A stretch of DNA of 64,000 nt from Marinobacterium arenosum. Lineage in GTDB: Bacteria; Pseudomonadota; Gammaproteobacteria; Pseudomonadales; Balneatricaceae. The stretch is taken from NCBI RefSeq assembly GCF_019795155.1, contig NZ_JAILYN010000008.1, positions 1 to 64,000 on the forward strand. The letters are read 5' to 3'. The notes under the pieces were generated by a model. It was not told where the DNA came from, searched no databases, and saw only the letters and a list, made by a program, of their open reading frames with translations. Shown here in pieces: positions 48,545 to 56,971 of this stretch (position 1 is the stretch's first letter; each line of letters opens with the position of its first letter). Made by a program: the position numbers and the translations under genes.

Positions 48545-49299
48545 CCCCGCTACAGATCGCCTTTTCGCTGCTGACCCGGCTGCCGATGCCGGCCAGCGCG
48601 CCGATCGACGATCAACTCTACCGCCAGCGCGCCGCCCAATCCTCCTATTACTACCCGCTGGTTGGGCTGGTGATCGGCGGTTTGTTGCTATTGTTGGCGG
48701 GCGGTCTGCAAACGCTTGCTGCACCACCGCTTCTGCTGGCGGCGCTGCTGCTGATCCTGTGGATCGGCCTGACTGGCGCGCTGCACCTGGACGGGCTGGC
48801 CGATAGCGCCGACGCCTGGCTGGGCGGTTTCGGCGACCGTGAACGTACCCTGGCAATCATGAAGGACCCGCGTTGCGGTCCGGCGGCGGTGGTGGTGCTG
48901 GTGGCGGTGCTGCTGTTGAAGTTCGCCGCGCTGGCGACCCTGGCCGAGAAACAACACTGGGGCTGGCTGCTGCTGACGCCGCTGCTGGCGCGTACCCTGC
49001 TATTGTTACTGTTCGTGCAGACCGATTACGTGCGCGAGAACGGCATGGGCGCGGCGCTGGTGGCGCTGCGCGGCAGCCGTGCCGGCTATCTGGAGATACT
49101 GCTGATCGGCCTGCTGGGGCTGGCGGCGGCCTTAGCGCTCAATCCGCTGGGTTGGCTGCCGCTGCTGCTGGTCGGGCTGGCCTACCTGCTGTTGCGACGG
49201 ATCATGCAGCATCGGCTTGGCGGCACCACCGGCGATACCGCCGGCGCCCTGGTGGAACTGGTGGAAACGGTCTTATTGGTAGGTGCTGCGCTGATTTAA
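48541..49299 (+). CDS. cobS: Adenosylcobinamide-GDP ribazoletransferase (cobalamin synthase)
   Basis: A 252-residue integral membrane enzyme that joins adenosylcobinamide-GDP with alpha-ribazole, the last step of B12 assembly. The acidic metal-site motif is GALHLDGLADSADAWLGG near residues 79-96; LAFSLLTRLPMP-type N-terminus and several hydrophobic helices fit the family. Last cob gene of the operon; creA follows after 11 nt. Confidence 0.95.
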   Translation: MTPLQIAFSLLTRLPMPASAPIDDQLYRQRAAQSSYYYPLVGLVIGGLLLLLAGGLQTLAAPPLLLAALLLILWIGLTGALHLDGLADSADAWLGGFGDRERTLAIMKDPRCGPAAVVVLVAVLLLKFAALATLAEKQHWGWLLLTPLLARTLLLLLFVQTDYVRENGMGAALVALRGSRAGYLEILLIGLLGLAAALALNPLGWLPLLLVGLAYLLLRRIMQHRLGGTTGDTAGALVELVETVLLVGAALI

Positions 49300-49310
49300 G
49301 GAGAAGGACG

Positions 49311-49781
49311 ATGCGTAAGATTGTATTGGCGGCAGCAGCCCTGCTGCTGGCCGGCTGTTCCGATAACGAGGTGGGCGATGTCAGCCTCGGTCTGTTTACC
49401 ACCAAGGATATCAAGGTGGAGATCGTCGACGATCCGATCGTCAGCGGGGTGACCTGCCATATCAGCCATATCGAGGCCAACCTGGACCTGGCCGACCCGT
49501 CCGATATGGGCATCGCCTGCCGCCAGACCGGGCCGATCACCAAGCAGATGCTCGACCGGATCGACAAGTCCAAGGGTGGGGAACTGGTGTTCAAAACCTC
49601 CAAGAGCGTGCTGTTCAAGTCGCTGAAAGTACGCCGTATCTGGGACCCGAAGAGCCGAACACTGATCTACATCAGCTACTCTACCAAGGAAGTGCAGGGC
49701 AGCCATAAACACTCGATGTCGACGGTGCCATTATGGGGTAATCCGGTCTGGCAGCAGTTGGAGACCTCCGACCCGTCCTGA
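49311..49781 (+). CDS. creA: CreA-family protein
   Basis: A 156-residue secreted protein with a lipoprotein-type signal (LLLAGCSDNEVG; Cys near residue 17). The body matches CreA: EVGDVSLGLFTTKDIKVEIVDDPIVSGVTCHISHIEA and DPSDMGIACRQTGPI. CreA's role is unknown in spite of its name and E. coli locus. An SD (AAGGAGAAGG) precedes the ATG. Although only 11 nt from cobS, a link to B12 is not suggested by the family. Confidence 0.9.
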   Translation: MRKIVLAAAALLLAGCSDNEVGDVSLGLFTTKDIKVEIVDDPIVSGVTCHISHIEANLDLADPSDMGIACRQTGPITKQMLDRIDKSKGGELVFKTSKSVLFKSLKVRRIWDPKSRTLIYISYSTKEVQGSHKHSMSTVPLWGNPVWQQLETSDPS

Positions 49782-49819
49782 GGCGCCGCCCGCTGCCGCA
49801 TCTGCGCAGAGGTGTCTGA

Positions 49820-51478
49820 ATGGATAATCTGATTACCCTGATCCTGATCTGTGCCGGCCTGTCGCTGGCGTTGAACGTGTTCCTGAAGCGGTTCGGGGTG
49901 GAATCGCTGATCGGTTATATCCTGACCGGCATGATCGTCGGTTTCGGCTTCCATCTGCAGCAGAGCCCGGCCCTGCAGACCATCGCCGAGTTCGGCGTCG
50001 CCTTCCTGATGTTCACCATCGGGCTGGAGTTCTCGCCCGAGAAACTGCGCCTGATGAAGCGCGAGGTGTTCCTTTACGGCAGCGGCCAGCTGCTGCTGAC
50101 CAGCGTACTGTTCTTCGCCCTCGGCGAGTGGCTGTTTCAGGCCGAACGCTCGATCAACCTGATCGTCAGCCTGGCGCTGTCGCTGTCGTCGACCGCCATC
50201 GTGCTGAATTTGCTGACCCGCAGCCGCAAGATCAATCGCAGCTACGGCCGCAACGCGGTCGGTGTTTTACTGTTCCAGGATATCGCGGTGATCCCGATCC
50301 TGCTGATGGTGTCGATCCTGGCCGGCGGCCAGCAGGGGCTCGGCTCGCTGTTGCTGGATACCGCGCTGGATGCCTTGGTGGTGGTGCTGCTGCTGTTCCT
50401 TGGCGGCCGTTTCCTGACCCCGCACGTGATGGGCCAGGTGATCGGTACCCGCTCCAACGAGCTGTTCGTCACCGGGGTGCTGCTGTTCGTGGTCGGCTCC
50501 GCCCAGCTAGCCCACGTGCTCGATTTTTCCTATTCGCTGGGTGCCTTCCTGGCCGGCATGGTGATCGCCGAGACGCCCTACAAGCATCAGGTAGAGGCGG
50601 ACCTGACGCCGTTCCGGGACCTGCTGCTGGGGGTGTTCTTCATCAGCGTCGGCATCCAGCTCGATCCGCTGTTCTTGGTATCCCATCTGCCACAAATTCT
50701 GACGGCGATGGCGCTGATCCTGTCGATCAAGGGGCTGGTGCTGCTGGCGCTGCTGCGGCTGTTCAACGGCACCCGTACCGCGTTGAAGACCGCCCTGTTG
50801 CTGGCGCAGACCGGCGAGTTCTCGTTCGTGATCTTCGCCATGGCGCAGCAGAACGGGCTGTTCCTGAACCCCGAGCGGGGCCAGGTGCTGATCATGGCCG
50901 TGGTGCTGACGATGATGCTGACGCCGTTCATCTTCCGCTATCTCGACCAGTTGATCGACTGGCTGCTGCCGACCGTGGAAGAGGTGCCGGATAACTCTGT
51001 CGAGGTCGACCGCGTCGCGGCGGACACGCCGTTCGTGTTGATCTGTGGTTATGGCGCCTTGGGCAAGGAGGTCGCCAGCCAGTTGACCGAGATGACGGTG
51101 CCGTTCGTTGCCGTCGAGCACGATGGACACACCTATCGCAGCGCCCGCGAGGCGGACGAGCCGGTGGTATTCGGTGATGCCGCCCGGGTGCAGCTGCTGG
51201 AAAAACTGCTGGTTGGTCAGGCCAGTGCCGTGATCATAGCGATGAGCAACGAAAGGCGCGCCATACTGGTGGCCCAGGCGGTCAATACCGTGGCGCCGGA
51301 CCTGCCGGTCTTCGTCTATGCCGCCAGCGAGCAGCACCGCCAGCTGTTGCGTGATATCGGCGCCATCGGCGCGGTCGACGGGTTGAAACACAGCGCCTCG
51401 GTGCTGGTGGATCACTTCGTCGCCCATATGGACGCGCAACATCAGGCCGATGAAAAAACGACGGATCGTCGAATTTGA
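49820..51478 (+). CDS. CPA2-family monovalent cation:proton antiporter with TrkA-N domain
   Basis: A 552-residue membrane protein. Residues 1 to about 385 form the Na+/H+ exchanger domain with about 12 helices; LMFTIGLEFSPEKL and DIAVIPILLM are typical of the KefB/KefC/YbaL group. Residues about 405-530 are a Rossmann TrkA-N domain (VLICGYGALGKEVASQLTE) that senses a nucleotide. It probably effluxes K+ or Na+ in exchange for protons. No ancillary KefF/KefG gene is adjacent, so a Kef-type glutathione-gated role is not supported by context. Confidence 0.9.
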   Translation: MDNLITLILICAGLSLALNVFLKRFGVESLIGYILTGMIVGFGFHLQQSPALQTIAEFGVAFLMFTIGLEFSPEKLRLMKREVFLYGSGQLLLTSVLFFALGEWLFQAERSINLIVSLALSLSSTAIVLNLLTRSRKINRSYGRNAVGVLLFQDIAVIPILLMVSILAGGQQGLGSLLLDTALDALVVVLLLFLGGRFLTPHVMGQVIGTRSNELFVTGVLLFVVGSAQLAHVLDFSYSLGAFLAGMVIAETPYKHQVEADLTPFRDLLLGVFFISVGIQLDPLFLVSHLPQILTAMALILSIKGLVLLALLRLFNGTRTALKTALLLAQTGEFSFVIFAMAQQNGLFLNPERGQVLIMAVVLTMMLTPFIFRYLDQLIDWLLPTVEEVPDNSVEVDRVAADTPFVLICGYGALGKEVASQLTEMTVPFVAVEHDGHTYRSAREADEPVVFGDAARVQLLEKLLVGQASAVIIAMSNERRAILVAQAVNTVAPDLPVFVYAASEQHRQLLRDIGAIGAVDGLKHSASVLVDHFVAHMDAQHQADEKTTDRRI

Positions 51479-51671
51479 GCTATGTTTGATCGACACGGTT
51501 CTGTATTGTGCTGAATTACTTATAAAATGTAAGTCTATTTTGGGAGGTTGAACCATAGAGCGTCGCTTGCCGGCTTAGCTGCGGTCGGAGTTCTACTCGT
51601 CCGACAGGCTCAGTGCCTCATGGCCAGAGGCCGGCCTTCCCTAATTGCCGATGTAGAGAGAGGATTTCCGG

Positions 51672-54600
51672 ATGTCTCAGTCTCAGGCAGAGCAGGTGCT
51701 GGTGGTTCGGGAAGGGACGTTTCAGCTGTTCCGGCAGAGGTTGCCGGACGACAGCTGCCGGTTGGTTCGCAGCGTGGCCCGCCGTTACCCTCCCAGCCGT
51801 GTCAATGAACTGCTGCAACATGAAGCGATGCTGCTGGAGCACCTGGCCGGAACCGATGTTCCGCGTCTGCTTTCCGCCGATCCGCTGATTGTCGATCAAC
51901 AGCTCTGCTTCGAGGATATCGCCGCCGAACCGCTGCCGAACTGGCTGTGTCAGCCCGCCGATCTGCGCGCCAAGCTGAGCCTGGCGATCCAGCTGATGTC
52001 GGCCCTGGGACGGCTGCATGCCGCTAACGTGTTTCATCTGGCATTGCGACCCGAGGTGGTGCTCTATGACAGCCTGCGTCAGCAGGTCTGCCTGCTGGAT
52101 TTCAGCAACGCACTGCACCAGCCGCTGCGTCAGCTGGGCAGCCACCGCGGCTACCTGACCGGCGGCACCCTGCACTATATAGCGCCCGAACAGACCCACC
52201 AACTGAGCCAGCCGGTCGATGGCCGCACCGATCTCTACGCCGCCGGCTGCATTCTGTATTGGCTGTTCACCGGCCAGCCGCCCTTTGCCGAGCTGAGCGG
52301 CAGCCAGTTGATTCATGCCCACCTCGTTCGCCGGCCGACTCCGGTGGCGCAGCGGGCACTGTTGCCGCCGGCGTTGGACAGCATCCTGTTGCGGTTGCTG
52401 CAGAAAGACCCCGACAAGCGTTACCAAAGCGCCCACGGGGTGGTGGCCGACCTGCGTCACTGCCTGGCCTGCCTGCTGACCGGCCAGCCAATGCCGATGA
52501 GCTTCAAACCCTGCCGACAGGATATTGCCGACCAACTGCATATTCCGCGTCGACTTTATGGCCGCGACGCGCCACTGAGTCAGTTGAAGACGGCATTGAA
52601 CCGGGCTGCCGACGGCGCTGCCGAACTGTTGCTGGTGTCGGGCGAATCCGGTATCGGCAAGTCGGTACTGATCCGCGAAATTCAGCAGCCGGTTATTACC
52701 AACGACGGCCTTTTTATCGCCGGCAAATGCGACCAGTACCTGCACAGTCAGCCCTACAGTGCGCTGCTGCAGGCGCTGGGTGGTTTTCTGCGTCACCTGC
52801 TGACCTTGCCGAATGCCGAGTTGGCCCGCTGGCGAGAACAACTGCAGCTCAAGCTGGGCAGTGGCATTGCGGTGTTGCAGGAGCTGTTGCCGGAGCTGCG
52901 CCTGCTGACCGGCCCGCAAGCGCCGCTAACGAGCCTGGGGGCCGAGGAGAGCCAGAACCGTTTCAACCGGGTGTTGGTGCAGTTCCTGCAGCTGATCTGT
53001 GATACCGGCAAGCCGCTGGTGCTGTTTATTGATGACCTGCAGTGGGCCGATCAGGCCACCCTGAACTTGCTGCAGCGGCTGCTGAGCGAACCCGAGCTGC
53101 ATCACTGCCTGCTGCTGGGCGCCTATCGCGATTGCGAGGCAGACCCGGTTGAAGCGCGGCTGCCGCTGCTGCAACAGGCTGAGCCGTCCGTGCTGCCGGT
53201 CAGCCATATCCGCTTGCGGGCGTTGAGCCTGGCTGACCTGACCGCGTTACTGGCCGATACGGTGCATCAGCCGGCGGAGCAGGTGGACGAACTGGCCGGG
53301 CTGATCTTTGCCAAGACCGCCGGCAACCCGTTTTTCGTGATCCAGTTCCTGCGCACCTTATACCAGGAGCTGCTGCTTAACTTCGATGCCCAGCGGCGCT
53401 GCTGGTACTGGTCGATCGACGAGATTCGCTGCCAGGGGATCTCGGACAACGTGGTCCGGCTGCTGGTGCATAAGTTGCAGCAACTGCCGGACAGCAGCCG
53501 GCAGCTGGTGCAGCAGGGGGCCTGCATCGGGCCGCAGTTTTCACTCGGCCTGCTCAGCGGCTTGAGCGGCATCTCCCGCCATGCGGTCTGGCTGCGGATG
53601 CAGCCGGCGCTCGACTTGGGGCTGTTGCTGCCGGTTGAGGAAAGCAGCCCGCCGCGACAGTTGCGCTTCATGCATGACCGGGTCCGGCAGGCGGCCTATG
53701 GCCTGCTGAGTCAGCAACAGCAGGCCCGGTTGCATCTGAAGATCGGCTATCAGTTGCTTCAGGAGACCACGGTCGAGGAACTGGACGACCACTGCTTCGA
53801 TATCGCCGACCACCTCAACAGCGCCGTTTCGCTGATCGAACGGCGCGAACAGCAGCTGCAACTGGCGCGGCTGAACCTGCTAGCGGCCCGGAAAGCCAAG
53901 GAAACAGGCGCCTATCAGTCGACGCGAGACTACCTGGAACGGGGCTGGCTGCTGCTGCCGATCGGCCGGCGGCGGTCGGGGCTGGCGTTCGAACTGATGC
54001 TGGACCGGATCGAGGTGCGCTATCTGCTGGGCAAGCCTCAGCAGGCCCGGGTGCTGGCCAACCGGGCCCGGAGTTACTGCCATGACTGGTCGGCGCACAC
54101 CCGGCTCGACCTGATCCTGATTACCCAGCTGACCCGGCTGGGCAAGCTGGAAAGCGCCATCGATTATGGCCTTGGTGCATTACGCCGGCTCGGCGAGCCG
54201 CTGCCGCAAGCCCCGCAGCAACCGGATCTGGAGCGGGCACTCAGCCAGGTCCGCCAGGCGTTGCGGTTCCGACCGTTTCGGCGGCTGGTGGACCAGCCGG
54301 AAACCGACGACCCGCGGGTGCTGGCGGCGCTGGAGGTATTGGTGGCAATGCAGCCGGCCTGCTACACGGCCGGCTCGCTGCTCTATCCGCTGACCGTGCT
54401 CGACCAGCTGCGGCTGATCATGGAGCACGGCAACAACCGCTACTCCACCTATGCGTTGATGGGCTATGCGTTGTTCTGCACCCGCCGGCTGGGCGATTAC
54501 GCCACCGCCCGGGAAGCGGCCCAGCAAGCGATCCGGATGGACGAGCGGCTGCCCAATCCCCAGCTGCTCGGCCGTTACCATATGATCTACGCCAACTTCA

Positions 54601-56930
54601 TCATGACCTGGCACAAGCCGTTGCAGAGCCTGGTGCCGATGCGCTATCAGGCGCATCAGGAGTGCCTGGAACTGGGCGATCACTACTGGGCGATCCATGC
54701 GTTGATCTTCGGTTTCTATGCCGACCTGCTGACCAGCCCCCGGCTGGCCCGGCTGCGGGAAAACTGCGATCAGCTGATCGCACTCTGCGAACGGATCAAG
54801 CAACCGGCCCAGGTCTATCTCTGTACCCTGCAGCGCAACCTGGTGCTCTGGCTGCAGGGCGAGTTGGACAGTCCCCACTCCCTGGATCATCAGGCCGGCT
54901 TCGAGGCCGGCGCGCTGGCCCACTTTACCGAGCACCGTTACATGTCCGGCCGCTATGAGCGCATCGTCGGCCGGCTGTTGCAGAGCTACCTTGACGGCCA
55001 CTACCTGCAGGGGTTGGAGATCGCACTGGATCCCGAGTTGTCAGCGGGCGATCTGGATAAAGGCATCTTTCACGAGGCGGTATTCACGCTGTTCAGTTGC
55101 CTGTCGATCGTGGCGTTGAAGATCCGCTCACCGCAGTACTGTGGCGAGCGTTACGAGCAGCATCTGGCCGAGGGCGAGAAACTGCTGAAACGCTGGCAGA
55201 GTCACTGTCCCGACAACTTCGCCTCGGCCAATTCGCTGCTACAGGCGGAGCAGTACCAGCTGCAGGGCAAGGTCGAGCCGGCGTTGGTGCACTATGACCG
55301 TGCCATCGAACAGGCACGCCAGGCCGAGTTTCCGCTGTTGCATGCATTGGCCAACGAGCGTTGCGGCGAATTCTGGCAACGGCGCGGCAACATGCGCATT
55401 GCCGGCGCTTACCTGCAGGAAGCGGTCGATATCTATCGTGACTGGGGCGCGCGGGGCAAGGCGGCTTTGCTGCAGCGACGCCTCAACGCGCAGCAACAAC
55501 CGGCGGCGCGCGAGTTGCAGATCCACGAACGGCTCGGCGACTGGCCCAGCCTGCTGGTCACCGAGCCGCAGGCGTTGATCGGTCGGTTGCTGCAGCGGGT
55601 GGCGGAATTCAGCGGTGCACAGCGAGCCTGCCTGTTCTGTTGGCAGCCGGCCGAGGCGCGTTGGCTGCCACAGGCCAGCCTGATCGAGGGGCAGCTGACG
55701 GAGGATGGACAGTCGCATCAGGAGCCTGTGCCGACCGGGCTGCTCAATTATGTCAGCCGTAACCGGGCCCTGCTGGTGCTGGATGAGGGAAGCGGCCAGC
55801 GCGAGTTCATGGCCGACCCCTATATACAGCAGCAGCGGCCGCGCTCGCTGTTATGTCTGCCGCTGACCGGCATCGACGACAGCGAACAGATTCTCTATCT
55901 GGACAGTCAGCACAGCGATCGTCTGTTCGGCGAGCCGGTGGTTCAACAGCTGGAGGTGTTCACCGGTCAGTTCGTCGTCGCCTACCAGCACAGCTGCCGG
56001 CTGCAGTGGCTGGAACAGCAGAACCAGTGCCTGCAGGCGCAGTTGAAGCAGCAGCACCGGCTGATCAGCGGCCAGCAGCAACGGCTGGATCTGACCCTGG
56101 CGGCACTGCCGCTGGCATTCGTGATCACCGGCTACGACGGCACCCTGGTGCAGTGCAACGAACAGGCGATGCGGTTGTTTCAGCTCAGCATCGACCAGCT
56201 CGATAACTACAACGCCCGCGACTTCTACGCCGATACCAAAGACCGGGCCCGGGTGATCCGGCTGCTGCAGAGCAACGTGCAGGTGCAGGGCTTCGAGTGC
56301 CTGTTGCGTAACAGCCGGGGCGAATCCTTCTGGGGGCTGTTCTCGGCCACTACCATCACCCTCGATGACAAGCCGCGCATCTTCGCCGCCATCAGCGATA
56401 TCTCCGAACGCAAGCAGGCGGAGGAGACCCAGCAGCGGCTGGTCAATCTCGACCTGTCGACCGGGGTGCTCAACCGCGAAAGCTTCCTGCGGCGGGCCGA
56501 GCTGTCGCGGCGCGACCCATCGCAGGCGTATCTGCTGGCGGTGCTGGAGTTCGACCAGCTGAAGCGGATCAACCGGCAGCTGGGTCATGCGATCGGCGAC
56601 GAGATGCTGTTCCGGCTCTGTCGCCAGCTGGAAACGCAGTTGGGCCCGCAGGACCTGCTGGGCCGAATCAGCAGCGACGAGTTCGCCCTGCTGCTAAGGG
56701 GGCCGTCAGGCGAAGCGGCCCGGCAACGGTTGCAGGCGATGGTCGGCCAGCTGCAGGGGGGATTGGAGCGGGAGCAGCGCCTGCAACTCAACCAGCAGCT
56801 GCGGCTGTCCGCCACCGACTGGCAGCCGGATGAGCCGCTGATGACGGCGTTGCAGCGGGCGTTGGGCGGGTTCGACAGCAGTGCTGCAGCCCGGCGGGGT
56901 GCAGCTCCGACGTTACCGCAGACAGAGTAG
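51672..56930 (+). CDS. Giant signalling protein: pseudokinase, AAA ATPase, helical repeats, GAF, PAS and degenerate GGDEF
   Basis: A 1752-residue cytosolic protein. Residues about 1-270 have a Ser/Thr-kinase fold, but the HRD aspartate is Ala (HLALRP, A124), DFG is D143-F-S, and the ATP-binding lysine is not evident. An AAA/STAND ATPase follows with an intact Walker A (GESGIGKS, 324-331) and Walker B (D454-D455). Residues about 560-1270 are TPR-like helices. Then come a GAF domain (about 1296-1450), a PAS domain (about 1472-1590) ending ISERKQAEE, and a GGDEF domain with RISSDEF (1665-1671) in place of RxGGDEF. Relatives with histidine kinase ends exist. Output and ligand are unknown. Confidence 0.88.
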   Translation: MSQSQAEQVLVVREGTFQLFRQRLPDDSCRLVRSVARRYPPSRVNELLQHEAMLLEHLAGTDVPRLLSADPLIVDQQLCFEDIAAEPLPNWLCQPADLRAKLSLAIQLMSALGRLHAANVFHLALRPEVVLYDSLRQQVCLLDFSNALHQPLRQLGSHRGYLTGGTLHYIAPEQTHQLSQPVDGRTDLYAAGCILYWLFTGQPPFAELSGSQLIHAHLVRRPTPVAQRALLPPALDSILLRLLQKDPDKRYQSAHGVVADLRHCLACLLTGQPMPMSFKPCRQDIADQLHIPRRLYGRDAPLSQLKTALNRAADGAAELLLVSGESGIGKSVLIREIQQPVITNDGLFIAGKCDQYLHSQPYSALLQALGGFLRHLLTLPNAELARWREQLQLKLGSGIAVLQELLPELRLLTGPQAPLTSLGAEESQNRFNRVLVQFLQLICDTGKPLVLFIDDLQWADQATLNLLQRLLSEPELHHCLLLGAYRDCEADPVEARLPLLQQAEPSVLPVSHIRLRALSLADLTALLADTVHQPAEQVDELAGLIFAKTAGNPFFVIQFLRTLYQELLLNFDAQRRCWYWSIDEIRCQGISDNVVRLLVHKLQQLPDSSRQLVQQGACIGPQFSLGLLSGLSGISRHAVWLRMQPALDLGLLLPVEESSPPRQLRFMHDRVRQAAYGLLSQQQQARLHLKIGYQLLQETTVEELDDHCFDIADHLNSAVSLIERREQQLQLARLNLLAARKAKETGAYQSTRDYLERGWLLLPIGRRRSGLAFELMLDRIEVRYLLGKPQQARVLANRARSYCHDWSAHTRLDLILITQLTRLGKLESAIDYGLGALRRLGEPLPQAPQQPDLERALSQVRQALRFRPFRRLVDQPETDDPRVLAALEVLVAMQPACYTAGSLLYPLTVLDQLRLIMEHGNNRYSTYALMGYALFCTRRLGDYATAREAAQQAIRMDERLPNPQLLGRYHMIYANFIMTWHKPLQSLVPMRYQAHQECLELGDHYWAIHALIFGFYADLLTSPRLARLRENCDQLIALCERIKQPAQVYLCTLQRNLVLWLQGELDSPHSLDHQAGFEAGALAHFTEHRYMSGRYERIVGRLLQSYLDGHYLQGLEIALDPELSAGDLDKGIFHEAVFTLFSCLSIVALKIRSPQYCGERYEQHLAEGEKLLKRWQSHCPDNFASANSLLQAEQYQLQGKVEPALVHYDRAIEQARQAEFPLLHALANERCGEFWQRRGNMRIAGAYLQEAVDIYRDWGARGKAALLQRRLNAQQQPAARELQIHERLGDWPSLLVTEPQALIGRLLQRVAEFSGAQRACLFCWQPAEARWLPQASLIEGQLTEDGQSHQEPVPTGLLNYVSRNRALLVLDEGSGQREFMADPYIQQQRPRSLLCLPLTGIDDSEQILYLDSQHSDRLFGEPVVQQLEVFTGQFVVAYQHSCRLQWLEQQNQCLQAQLKQQHRLISGQQQRLDLTLAALPLAFVITGYDGTLVQCNEQAMRLFQLSIDQLDNYNARDFYADTKDRARVIRLLQSNVQVQGFECLLRNSRGESFWGLFSATTITLDDKPRIFAAISDISERKQAEETQQRLVNLDLSTGVLNRESFLRRAELSRRDPSQAYLLAVLEFDQLKRINRQLGHAIGDEMLFRLCRQLETQLGPQDLLGRISSDEFALLLRGPSGEAARQRLQAMVGQLQGGLEREQRLQLNQQLRLSATDWQPDEPLMTALQRALGGFDSSAAARRGAAPTLPQTE

Positions 56931-56971
56931 GGCCCGCTCTGTAACGTTCAGCCAACGGCTCTGCCGCGCCG

